A stretch of 8,927 bases of DNA from Microbacteriaceae bacterium UBA4731 (GTDB lineage Bacteria > Actinomycetota > Actinomycetes > Actinomycetales > Microbacteriaceae): assembly GCA_002404115.1 (NCBI GenBank), contig DHJB01000063.1, positions 6,801 to 15,727 of the forward strand, in the 5' to 3' direction. Position 1 is the first letter of the stretch. Each line of letters starts with the position of its first letter. The position numbers were made by a program, and so were the translations under genes. Positions 1 to 5,740 of this stretch are shown piece after piece. Under the pieces are notes generated by a model. That model was not told the origin of the DNA, did no database searches, and worked only from the letters and a program-made list of their open reading frames with translations.

Positions 1-603
1 GAGCGCATCGACGGGGGCCGGATCTCGGTCAACGGCGAACTCGTCGGCTACGCCCAGCGCCGTGACCGGATCTTCGAGATGAACCCGCGGGAGGTGGCCA
101 GGCAACGCCGCGGCATCGGCATGGTCTTCCAACGGTTCAACCTGTTCCCGCACATGACGGCCCTGGAGAACATCACGGCGGCGCCGATCGGGGTGCGCGG
201 GATTCCCAAAGCCAGGGCGAGGGAACGCGGCCTCGAACTGCTCGACCGGGTGGGCCTGGCCAGCCTGGCCCAGTCCTACCCGGCACAGCTCTCCGGCGGA
301 CAGCAGCAGCGCGTGGCGATCGCGCGCGCCCTGGCGATGGATCCCAAGTTGCTGCTGTTCGATGAGCCGACGAGCGCGCTCGACCCCGAACTGGTCGGCG
401 AGGTGCTCGACGTGATGCGCACGCTGGCAGCTGATGGCATGACCATGGTCGTCGTGACCCACGAGATCGGCTTCGCGCGCGGGGCCGCGGATGTGGTGGT
501 TTTCATGGACGGCGGGGTTGTGGTTGAATCCGGCCCGCCCGCCGCCGTCCTGGACAACCCGCGGAGCCCGCGCACCAAGGCGTTTCTCGACAGCGTCATG
601 TAA
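1..603 (+). CDS. Polar amino-acid ABC transporter ATP-binding protein, 5'-truncated by the window edge
   Basis: The reading frame is open from base 1 to the TAA at 601-603 and gives 200 residues, so the N-terminus with the Walker A loop lies before the window. Visible ABC ATPase elements, numbered from the first codon, are the Q-loop ([11 protein letters not shown], Gln about 44), the signature LSGGQQQR (97-104), Walker B with [10 protein letters not shown] (catalytic Asp121-Glu122) and the switch histidine in VVTHE (His154). The text from FQRFNLFPH through LDPE is typical of the GlnQ/HisP/ArtP family, which powers uptake of glutamine, glutamate, arginine or histidine at the inner face of the membrane. 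The stretch before the Q-loop ([17 protein letters not shown]) is an insertion common in actinobacterial members. No permease or binding-protein gene follows, so partners must lie upstream. An internal ATG at 79 is not the real start, because conserved ABC sequence continues upstream of it. Family call is firm; the substrate is not determinable. Confidence 0.95.
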   Translation, partial: ERIDGGRISVNGELVGYAQRRDRIFEMNPREVARQRRGIGMVFQRFNLFPHMTALENITAAPIGVRGIPKARARERGLELLDRVGLASLAQSYPAQLSGGQQQRVAIARALAMDPKLLLFDEPTSALDPELVGEVLDVMRTLAADGMTMVVVTHEIGFARGAADVVVFMDGGVVVESGPPAAVLDNPRSPRTKAFLDSVM

Positions 604-627
604 ACCGCCGGTCACAGGACGAGGGGC

Positions 628-656
628 TCGACCTTCCCGACGGTGCGGAGTAGCGT
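628..656 (+). promoter_or_regulatory. Candidate promoter for the DUF4255-AAA gene
   Basis: A TAGCGT box at 651-656 fits the actinobacterial TANNNT -10 pattern. TCGACC at 628-633 is a loose match to TTGACA at a 17-base spacing. Transcription would start near 663 and give a leader of about 40 bases carrying a small inverted repeat and the ribosome binding site. Pattern match only. Confidence 0.3.
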
Positions 657-663
657 CATCCGT

Positions 664-686
664 GGAATCGGGAGCCACCGGATTCC
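664..686 (+). repeat. Small inverted repeat in the leader of the DUF4255-AAA gene
   Basis: GGAATC (664-669) and GATTCC (681-686) are exact reverse complements separated by 11 bases. In RNA they could form a 6-bp stem ending 6 bases before the ribosome binding site. It could affect translation or bind a regulator, or be chance. Confidence 0.25.
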
Positions 687-702
687 GACGTAGGGAGCGG
701 CA

Positions 703-1671
703 ATGTCCTCACTCACCAACTACGGTCAGGCGGTCGCCTCAACGACCCTCGCCCTGCAACACCTGCTCGAGTCGACGCCGATCGAGCTGCAGGTCACCGC
801 CCGCACACTGAGTGCGGCGCGAGTCGGCATCAGCGGGGCATCCGTCAATCTGTTCCTCTACAGCGACGGCCTGATCGCCTATCGTGAGGCGACCGCGCTG
901 CACGGGCCCAGCCGCCTGATCGCCGAGTTGCACTACCTCGTGAGCGCGCACCCCGGCGACGAGGCCGACACCGACGCGGTTAGCCAGCGGGCGTTCGGCA
1001 CGGCCAGGGCCACGATCGAACGCAACGCGGAGCTGACCGTGCCGATCGGGTCGGAGCGAATGCGGGTATGGCTCACGCCGTCTCCGCTCACCCTGCAGGA
1101 CGGCGCTGCCCTGTGGCAGGCCTCGGGCGCGCCCCTGAGCCTGTCCTTCGGGGTGATGGCATCCTTCACGGTCGATGCCGCGGTGCGTGCGGTGACCATC
1201 GGCACCATCGCCGACGTGGTGACCCTCGCGCCGGCGGGCACGATTGCCGTGTTCAGCGGCGCGGATGGCCCGGCGAAGTCCCTGGCGGCGGCATCCGTCG
1301 CGAAGGAACTGGGCAAGGCGCTCGTCACCGTGCCGCTGGGTGAGATCGTCAGCGTCGACCCGGCGGCGACCGAACGAAACCTGGCGCGTCTGTTCGACGG
1401 GGCAGCGCCCGGCGGGGCGGTGCTGCTGATCGACGAGGCGGACGCCCTGTTCGGCGTGCGCCCGGAGATGCTCGACCTCAGCGACCCGTACGCGGAGGTT
1501 GAGGTGAGCCAGGTCCTCGACCTGTTCGGGCGCGCGTCCGGGGTGGTGATCATCCCCCTGCGTGATTCGGTGGGCCCGGAGTTGGCCGACCGCGCGGCGA
1601 TCGAGGTGCGGTTCCCGGAGGCAGGCGCAGAGGCAGGCGCGGAGACAAGCGGAGAGGGAGAGCCGAAGTGA
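703..1671 (+). CDS. Fusion of a Pvc16/DUF4255-like domain with a degenerate AAA+ ATPase-like domain
   Basis: A 322-residue protein starting at an ATG preceded by GGGAG (693-697) at good spacing. Residues about 5-160 resemble the Pvc16/DUF4255 N-terminal family, a tail-terminator component of extracellular contractile injection systems. The recognisable blocks are VNLFLY (48-53), ELHYLVSAHP (75-84), the helix AFGTARATIE (97-106), ERMRVWLTPSPLTLQD (118-132), and LWQASGAPLSLSFGVMASF (137-155). Residues about 178-305 look like an AAA+ core. A Walker A-like loop GADGPAKS (186-193) has Ala where the Gly before Lys is expected. A clean Walker B, VLLIDEADALFG (240-251), follows. The second half lacks an obvious sensor-1 Asn. 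The C-terminus is Ala/Glu/Gly-rich, encoded by a duplicated 12-bp unit. In injection-system loci the terminator and the AAA+ ATPase are usually separate proteins, and none of the other parts is nearby. The gene overlaps the next one by 4 bases. Domain recognition is by eye; the biological role is unknown. Confidence 0.75.
   Translation: MSSLTNYGQAVASTTLALQHLLESTPIELQVTARTLSAARVGISGASVNLFLYSDGLIAYREATALHGPSRLIAELHYLVSAHPGDEADTDAVSQRAFGTARATIERNAELTVPIGSERMRVWLTPSPLTLQDGAALWQASGAPLSLSFGVMASFTVDAAVRAVTIGTIADVVTLAPAGTIAVFSGADGPAKSLAAASVAKELGKALVTVPLGEIVSVDPAATERNLARLFDGAAPGGAVLLIDEADALFGVRPEMLDLSDPYAEVEVSQVLDLFGRASGVVIIPLRDSVGPELADRAAIEVRFPEAGAEAGAETSGEGEPK
1618..1641 (+). repeat. Duplicated 12-bp unit at the end of the DUF4255-AAA gene
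   Basis: Two tandem copies of GAGGCAGGCGCA/G (1618-1629 and 1630-1641, differing at the last base) encode EAGA-EAGA in the disordered-looking C-terminal tail. Copy number changes would keep the frame. Confidence 0.7.
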
Positions 1672-2033
1672 CACAGTCCCTGGAACCCCGTCCGGCCGGG
1701 CACGGTGCGGCCGGACATCCGCCTCGCACCCAGGTTCTTCCGCGCACGAGGGCCGGCTGGGCGGCGGTGCTGCTGCCCGTCGTGATCCCGGTCGCGCCCA
1801 TGCTCGGACTCAGCCTCGGCGCGCTGGTGGGACTCGCCGTGCCGGCGGCCATCGGGGTATTCATGAGCGGCGCGGCGATCCTGATGATCGCCGCGGCGGT
1901 CGCCACCGTCATCGTGGGCTGGATCGTCCTCATCCGCGGCATCGACCGCTCCCTGCTCGTGTGGATCATCACGGTAGCCATGACGGTGATCGTGCTTTTC
2001 TTCGGCATCGGCGAGCTGCTCGGCCAGCACTGA
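1668..2033 (+). CDS. Small multi-spanning membrane protein, unknown function
   Basis: A 121-residue protein that starts at GTG 1668. The sequence GTGA combines this start with the TGA stop of the preceding gene, and GGAGAGGGAG (1651-1660) sits 7 bases upstream, so the two are very likely translationally coupled. The first 30 residues are polar, with Pro, His and Arg. Hydrophobic segments follow at about 31-63 (two helices or one bent helix with Pro40, Pro44), 67-89 and 95-115, ending in a short polar tail (GELLGQH). Arg90 and Asp93-Arg94 form the only charged loop in the core, between the second and third segments. I see no enzymatic motif and do not recognise the family. The tight coupling suggests it works with the DUF4255-AAA protein, perhaps as its membrane anchor, but that is inference. 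Confidence 0.8.
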   Translation: MTQSLEPRPAGHGAAGHPPRTQVLPRTRAGWAAVLLPVVIPVAPMLGLSLGALVGLAVPAAIGVFMSGAAILMIAAAVATVIVGWIVLIRGIDRSLLVWIITVAMTVIVLFFGIGELLGQH

Positions 2034-2056
2034 GCGGGCTCCGGCGCGCTTACGCT
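2028..2056 (+). promoter_or_regulatory. Candidate leaderless promoter for the 96-residue protein gene
   Basis: TACGCT at 2051-2056 matches the TANNNT -10 pattern and ends 6 bases before the ATG at 2063, so transcription would begin at or beside the start codon. CACTGA (2028-2033) is a weak -35 at 17 bases. No Shine-Dalgarno-like sequence precedes the ATG, which fits a leaderless mRNA. The -35 overlaps the stop of the upstream membrane-protein gene. Confidence 0.4.
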
Positions 2057-2062
2057 GGCAGC

Positions 2063-2353
2063 ATGCCTTCCTTCCGAGTGACCATGACCATCGGCGCCCT
2101 CCGGCCGGGCGCGTCGCCGGGCTCGGTGCTGCCCGAAGCGGCGCGTGCGGCCGCGGAGCTGACGACGGTGGAGGCATCCGATGTCGCGGTCGTCGCCGGG
2201 TCGGCCCGGGTGACCGTGCGCTTCACCGCCGACGACGGGGCATCCGCGCTCCGGATTGGGCGCCACGTCGTTGAGGCGACCCGCGCCGCCGCCGAACCGC
2301 TGGCCTGGCAGGTGACCGAGCGGGTCAAATCCCGCTGGCTCCCCGCCCGCTAG
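2063..2353 (+). CDS. Small conserved-looking protein, unknown function
   Basis: A 96-residue protein beginning MPSFRVTMTIGALRPG and ending in SRWLPAR. The frame stays open upstream to 1562, but that stretch overlaps the two upstream genes in another frame. The ATG at 2063 is preferred because a -10-like box lies just ahead of it. The protein has no signal peptide or membrane segment. It reads as alternating strands and helices: strand 3-11, Ala-rich helix 22-36, strands about 43-49 and 52-57, helix about 62-80, then a basic tail. This resembles a small alpha/beta (ferredoxin-like) fold, but that is only a guess. The two AlaSer pairs are both written GCATCC. The stop codon shares CTAG with the convergent DUF429 gene. 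No function can be assigned. Confidence 0.75.
   Translation: MPSFRVTMTIGALRPGASPGSVLPEAARAAAELTTVEASDVAVVAGSARVTVRFTADDGASALRIGRHVVEATRAAAEPLAWQVTERVKSRWLPAR
2350..2353. other. Palindromic CTAG serving as stop codon on both strands
   Basis: The bases CTAG give TAG (2351-2353) for the plus-strand gene and TAG (2352-2350) for the minus-strand gene. The two convergent coding regions therefore overlap by four bases with no room for a terminator between them. Confidence 0.9.
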
Positions 2354-3198
2354 ATGCCGGCGGTGAGGAGGGCGTAGCTGGGGTCACGCCGCTGCTCGGG
2401 GCGGGCCGGCGCGATGATCGTCGCCCGGTGACCGCTGTCGGAGACGGCGTCGTTCGCGCCGAGCACCTGGCAGCGTTCGGTGCCGTGGTGCCACCAGAGC
2501 GAGGCCGTCCACGCGCTGAGCAGCGCGTCGATGAGGTCCTCCCGGTGTTTGTACGGGCGGTCGAGGAGCGGCGACTGTTCGGTGACGAGCACGTCCGTGA
2601 CCGGGTGCGAGGCAAGGTTCAGCGGCGGCGAGGCTTCGTTCAACGCCCAGATGCGCTGGATCAGGTCGTCGCAGACCTCCGCTCGCGCCGCGCGCCGATC
2701 ATCGATGGGGAGCGCGGATCCCATCCGCTTGTAGCGGGGACGCTTGTCGTCGTACCCGAACTCCGCCGCGCCGACGAGCGTCGTGTACGGGTAGCACTCG
2801 AAGAACGTGCGCTGCTCGGTGGGCGCGGGGGAGAGGCCATCCGTGTACGTCCAGCCGAGGTCCTCGAGGCGCTCGCGGATCGCAACGCCGCCCTGCCACG
2901 GCCGGGCAAGGTTAGAGGCGTTGGCCGAGACATGCCAGCGGCCGTAGCGGATGCCGGCCTCCCGATCGCAGGCGCGCATCCCGGTGGGGTTGGCCACGAC
3001 CAGGGGAGCGTCGATGGCCAGCACGGCGCCAGGCTCTGCCAGCGACTGGATCCAGTGCACGACGGCATCCGTGCCGCGCGCCCAGCCGGCGTCAAGGACG
3101 CGGCCGTTCTCGTCGATGCAGGCCAGGCCGGAATCGTTGGCCGGCTTGGTGTCGCTGCCCTCAGCCCAGGCGAGGTCGACGCCGAGGAATCGTGTCAT
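2350..3198 (-). CDS. DUF429 family protein (predicted RNase H-fold nuclease)
   Basis: A 282-residue protein read from the ATG at 3198. The frame extends 11 codons further to a TTG, but conserved sequence begins at MTRFLGVDLAW, so the ATG is preferred. Features typical of the DUF429 family are the first acidic strand GVDLAWAEG (Asp8, Glu13), VLAIDAPLVV (Asp63), a Phe-Glu-Cys-Tyr-Pro segment (FFECYPYTTLVGAAEFGYD), and the late HREDLIDALLSAWTA helix, whose Glu-Asp and Asp could complete an acidic site. The family is annotated in general databases as a predicted nuclease with an RNase H-like fold; a biochemical role is not established to my knowledge. No signal peptide or membrane segment is seen, so it is likely cytoplasmic. 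It lies downstream of the RNase H1 gene on the same strand with a 106-base gap, and its own start lacks a Shine-Dalgarno sequence, so it may have its own promoter. Confidence 0.85.
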   Translation of the reverse strand: MTRFLGVDLAWAEGSDTKPANDSGLACIDENGRVLDAGWARGTDAVVHWIQSLAEPGAVLAIDAPLVVANPTGMRACDREAGIRYGRWHVSANASNLARPWQGGVAIRERLEDLGWTYTDGLSPAPTEQRTFFECYPYTTLVGAAEFGYDDKRPRYKRMGSALPIDDRRAARAEVCDDLIQRIWALNEASPPLNLASHPVTDVLVTEQSPLLDRPYKHREDLIDALLSAWTASLWWHHGTERCQVLGANDAVSDSGHRATIIAPARPEQRRDPSYALLTAGI

Positions 3199-3225
3199 AG
3201 ATCTAGGAATAACACAGCAGAGCGC

Positions 3226-3238
3226 ACCCAAAGTGGGT
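3226..3238. repeat. Short perfect inverted repeat upstream of the DUF429 gene
   Basis: ACCCA (3226-3230), AAG, TGGGT (3234-3238) form a perfect 5-bp inverted repeat with a 3-base centre, about 28 bases upstream of the DUF429 start. It could be an operator or small hairpin; evidence is symmetry only. Confidence 0.25.
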
Positions 3239-3249
3239 CTCGCGGGCGC

Positions 3250-3278
3250 CCGGCACCAACCGCTACGCTAGGTGCTGG
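3250..3278. repeat. Hairpin-forming repeat between RNase H1 and DUF429 genes
   Basis: CCGGCACC (3250-3257) can pair with GGTGCTGG (3271-3278) around a 13-base loop. On the plus-strand RNA this gives 8 pairs with one G-U; on the minus-strand RNA one A-C mismatch replaces it. It lies 27 bases past the RNase H1 stop, so it may weaken read-through into the DUF429 gene, but no U-tract is present. Confidence 0.25.
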
Positions 3279-3304
3279 CCTTTGTGCGTCCCGGCAGAAG
3301 GCGC

Positions 3305-4018
3305 CTACATCATTCCCCGCAGCAGGTCCTCGATGCTGACGCCCTGCAGCGTCGCGCGTTCGTGCAGCCGGGCGTGCTCGGCGGCGGTCAGCGAGACGGT
3401 GACGCTGCGCAGGTCGTCCGCCGGGTCCGCGGGTTCGCCCAGCAGCGAGAAGAGCTCCGGATGCGCCGGGGGCGCGGCCACGACAGGTCGCGTCGCCGAC
3501 GTACGGCGCGCGGGTGCAACCGCCGGTCGCGCCGGCGCAGCAACGGCGTCTCCCACACGCACCCAGCCGGGACCGGACGGGATCGACGCATTCCGCTGGA
3601 ACGCCTCGGAGACGGCGCGGGCGCGGGAATCAGCGGCTTCGTTGAGCGGGTGGTTCGCGTGCCCCTTGACCCATTCGAAGCGGTGCCTTCGCCCGACAAT
3701 CGCCTCGTCGATCTCGATCAGCAGGTCGAGATTCATGACCGGCTTCCCGTCGGCCTTGCGCCAGCCCTTGGCCTTCCACCCGCGCATCCACTTCGTGACG
3801 GAGTTGATCACGTACTGGCTGTCGCAGAGCACGAGGAGGTCGTCGTCGAGGTGCGCCGTCGCGCGGAAGAGTTCGAGCACGGCCTTGAGCTCACCCTGGT
3901 TGTTCGTGGCGTGCTTCCAGCCGCCGGCACCCCAGCAGTAGTCGTCGACGTACCACGCCCACCCGGCCGGACCGGGGTTTCCGAGGGCCGAACCGTCGGC
4001 GGCGGCGATGATCGTCAT
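3305..4018 (-). CDS. rnhA: Ribonuclease H1 with C-terminal linker and ribbon-helix-helix-like segment
   Basis: A 237-residue protein from the ATG at 4018, with GAAGG 4 bases upstream. In-frame ATG at 4069 would add 17 poorly conserved residues, so the later start beginning MTIIAAADGSALGNPGPAG is chosen. RNase H1 cleaves the RNA strand of RNA-DNA hybrids in the cytoplasm. The catalytic DEDD set is complete: Asp8 (AADGS), Glu43 (NNQGELKA), Asp66 (LVLCDSQYV) and Asp130 (AADSRAR), with the assisting His120 in WVKGHANHPLNEAAD. The Lys/Trp-rich segment around 76-89 (KWMRGWKAKGWRK) corresponds to the basic protrusion that grips the hybrid. The catalytic domain ends near residue 145, about the usual full length. 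About 90 extra residues follow: an Ala/Pro/Arg-rich linker and a terminal piece, SVTVSLTAAEHARLHERA to EDLLRGMM, that looks like a ribbon-helix-helix DNA-binding unit or a protein-interaction module. The DUF429 gene lies downstream; the divergent neighbour is an MFS transporter. Confidence 0.93.
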   Translation of the reverse strand: MTIIAAADGSALGNPGPAGWAWYVDDYCWGAGGWKHATNNQGELKAVLELFRATAHLDDDLLVLCDSQYVINSVTKWMRGWKAKGWRKADGKPVMNLDLLIEIDEAIVGRRHRFEWVKGHANHPLNEAADSRARAVSEAFQRNASIPSGPGWVRVGDAVAAPARPAVAPARRTSATRPVVAAPPAHPELFSLLGEPADPADDLRSVTVSLTAAEHARLHERATLQGVSIEDLLRGMM

Positions 4019-4097
4019 GGAGCCTTCCCTGGGGCCCGCACTGTGCAGGGCCTCCCTCCATTTTGCCATCTCGTCGCCCCGCGGCCGACACCGGGCG

Positions 4098-4103
4098 TAA
4101 GCT
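4098..4103 (+). promoter_or_regulatory. Candidate -10 box for the MFS transporter gene
   Basis: TAAGCT at 4098-4103 fits the TANNNT -10 pattern within the 119-base divergent gap. It would give a leader of about 28 bases that contains the AGGGGG ribosome binding site (4127-4132). No convincing -35 is visible at 16-18 bases. Confidence 0.25.
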
Positions 4104-4137
4104 CGGCAGGTTGCATTCACGAGACCAGGGGGCGGCG

Positions 4138-5646
4138 ATGACGACCGACACGACGAGTGACACGACCAGTGACACGACCAGTGAGACGACCAGTGAGACG
4201 ACTGATGAGCGACGGAAACCGTCCACGAACGGCAAGGTGATCGCCCTCGCGATTGCCGGCGCCTTCGGGGGTTTCCTGTTCGGTTTCGACTCGTCGGTGA
4301 TCAACGGGGCGGTCAACGCGATCCAGCACCAGTTCGCGCTGGGCCAGACCCTCACCGGGATCGCCGTGGCCAGCGCGCTCCTCGGGGCCGCGGCCGGCGC
4401 GTTCCTGGGCGGCCGCTTCGCCGACCGTTTCGGACGCATCCCGGTGATGTTTCTCGGTGCGGCCCTGTTCTTCGTGAGCTCGATCGGATCGGGCCTCGCG
4501 TTCGGTGTGGTCGACCTCATCGTCTGGCGGGTGGTTGGCGGTCTCGGGATCGGCCTCGCCTCCGTCGTCGCCCCGGCGTACATCGCCGAGATCTCGCCGC
4601 GCCAGATGCGCGGGCGCCTGGGTTCGCTCCAGCAGCTGGCCATCACGATCGGCATCTTCGCCGCGCTGCTCTCCGACGCCGTGTTCGCGAACACCGCGGG
4701 CGGGGCGAGCGCGCCGTTCTGGTTTGGGCTTGAGGCCTGGCGCTGGATGTTCCTCGTCAGTGCCGTGCCCGCCGTTGTCTACGGCATCATCGCCATGATG
4801 CTGCCGGAGTCGCCGCGTTTCCTCCTGCTCAAAGACCGCGAGGCCGACGCGCGCGCCGTCTTCTCCCGGCTGTGGCCCGCCGGTGACGAAGACCGCGAGA
4901 TCCGCGACATGCGTTCGTCGATCGAGACGGACCAGCTCGCGAAGCGGTCCGGCTCGCTGCGCGGCCACACCTTCGGCCTCAAGCCGATCGTCTGGGTGGG
5001 CATCATCCTGTCGGTGTTCCAGCAGTTCGTCGGCATCAACGTGATCTTCTACTACTCCACCACCCTGTGGTCTGCCGTCGGCTTCGAGGAGTCCAGTTCG
5101 CTCACCATCTCGGTGGTCACCGGGCTCGCGAACATCCTGGTCACCCTTGTTGCCATCGCACTCGTCGACCGGATCGGCCGTCGGCCCATCCTGCTGGCCG
5201 GGTCGATCGGCATGACCGTCTCGCTCGCGGCGATGGCGCTCGCCTTCAGCCAGTCGGTGACCGTGCACGGCGCGCTCAGCCTGCCGGGCGTGTGGGCGCC
5301 GATCGCGCTCGTCGCGGCGAACCTCTTTGTCATCTCCTTCGGAGCCTCCTGGGGCCCGGTGGTGTGGGTGCTTCTCGGCGAGATCTTCCCGAACACAATC
5401 AGGGCCAAGGCCCTGGGCCTCGCGGCGGCCGCCCAGTGGATTGCGAACTTCGTGATCACCGTGAGCTTCCCGCCGATGGCGGCGGTGTCGCTGCCGATCA
5501 CGTACGGCATGTACGCGCTGTTCGCCGCACTGTCGTTCGTCTTCGTGCTCACGAAGGTGCCGGAGACGAACGGGATGTCGCTCGACGAGGCCAACACCCT
5601 GCTGCCGCAGAAGAACTCCGCGAAGAAGGTCGCTGTGCGGAGCTGA
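4138..5646 (+). CDS. Sugar porter family MFS transporter
   Basis: A 502-residue, 12-helix-type transporter starting at ATG 4138, preceded by AGGGGG (4127-4132). The frame is open 25 codons further upstream, but that part covers the promoter region. Sugar-porter hallmarks appear in order: GGFLFGFDSSVING (44-57), GGRFADRFGR (91-100), PAYIAEISPRQMRGRLGS in the fourth/fifth helix region, PESPRFLL (223-230) before the central loop, QQFVGIN (295-301) in helix 7, VDRIGRRP (343-350) and the final PETNG (475-479). The family imports pentoses, hexoses or inositol by proton symport or facilitation; QQFVGIN with FYYS resembles glucose/xylose/galactose carriers, but the substrate cannot be fixed. The cytoplasmic N-terminus carries an odd run of Thr/Ser/Asp/Glu (residues 2-24) encoded by tandem repeats. 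No sugar-catabolic gene is adjacent, so it appears to be monocistronic. Confidence 0.93.
   Translation: MTTDTTSDTTSDTTSETTSETTDERRKPSTNGKVIALAIAGAFGGFLFGFDSSVINGAVNAIQHQFALGQTLTGIAVASALLGAAAGAFLGGRFADRFGRIPVMFLGAALFFVSSIGSGLAFGVVDLIVWRVVGGLGIGLASVVAPAYIAEISPRQMRGRLGSLQQLAITIGIFAALLSDAVFANTAGGASAPFWFGLEAWRWMFLVSAVPAVVYGIIAMMLPESPRFLLLKDREADARAVFSRLWPAGDEDREIRDMRSSIETDQLAKRSGSLRGHTFGLKPIVWVGIILSVFQQFVGINVIFYYSTTLWSAVGFEESSSLTISVVTGLANILVTLVAIALVDRIGRRPILLAGSIGMTVSLAAMALAFSQSVTVHGALSLPGVWAPIALVAANLFVISFGASWGPVVWVLLGEIFPNTIRAKALGLAAAAQWIANFVITVSFPPMAAVSLPITYGMYALFAALSFVFVLTKVPETNGMSLDEANTLLPQKNSAKKVAVRS
4147..4206 (+). repeat. Five 12-bp tandem repeats at the start of the MFS gene
   Basis: Units at 4147-4158, 4159-4170, 4171-4182, 4183-4194 and 4195-4206 have the pattern GA(C/G)ACGAC(C/G/T) followed by AGT or GAT. 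They encode DTTS, DTTS, DTTS, ETTS, ETTD. Units 2 and 3 are identical and unit 4 differs from them by one base, so slipped-strand changes are plausible and always in frame. Confidence 0.9.
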
Positions 5647-5684
5647 CGCCAGAACATCGTCGAGGTGGCCGTTCCCCAGTCGAC

Positions 5685-5702
5685 GCACGCGTAAATGCGT
5701 GC
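5685..5702. repeat. Inverted repeat between the MFS gene and the molybdate operon
   Basis: GCACGC (5685-5690) and GCGTGC (5697-5702) are perfect reverse complements flanking GTAAAT. It lies 10 bases before the candidate -35 region of the molybdate operon and 39 bases after the MFS stop. It could be an operator or a weak terminator; no T-run follows. Confidence 0.3.
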
Positions 5703-5711
5703 TGGAACGAC

Positions 5712-5740
5712 TATTGTTTCCGCCAAATCAGAGATAGCAT
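5712..5740 (+). promoter_or_regulatory. Candidate leaderless promoter of the molybdate operon
   Basis: TAGCAT at 5735-5740 matches TANNNT and ends 7 bases before the ATG at 5748. TATTGT (5712-5717, 17-base spacer) or TTGTTT (5714-5719, 15-base spacer) may be the -35. The local sequence is distinctly AT-richer than its surroundings. No Shine-Dalgarno sequence precedes the ATG, fitting a leaderless transcript. Confidence 0.5.

Noticed and set aside
739..2177. Minus-strand frames opposite the DUF4255-AAA and membrane-protein genes
   Set aside because: Low-complexity His/Arg/Asp-rich translations with no motif; the plus-strand genes have recognisable domains, ribosome binding sites and coupled starts.
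3272..4141. Plus-strand frame of 289 codons over the RNase H1 gene
   Set aside because: The opposite strand encodes a complete RNase H1 with all catalytic residues; the plus-strand frame is its shadow.
4117..5688. Minus-strand frame of 523 codons antisense to the MFS gene
   Set aside because: Its translation is dominated by Arg, Asp, Gly, Glu and His, typical of the complement of a membrane-protein gene; no domain or start signal supports it.
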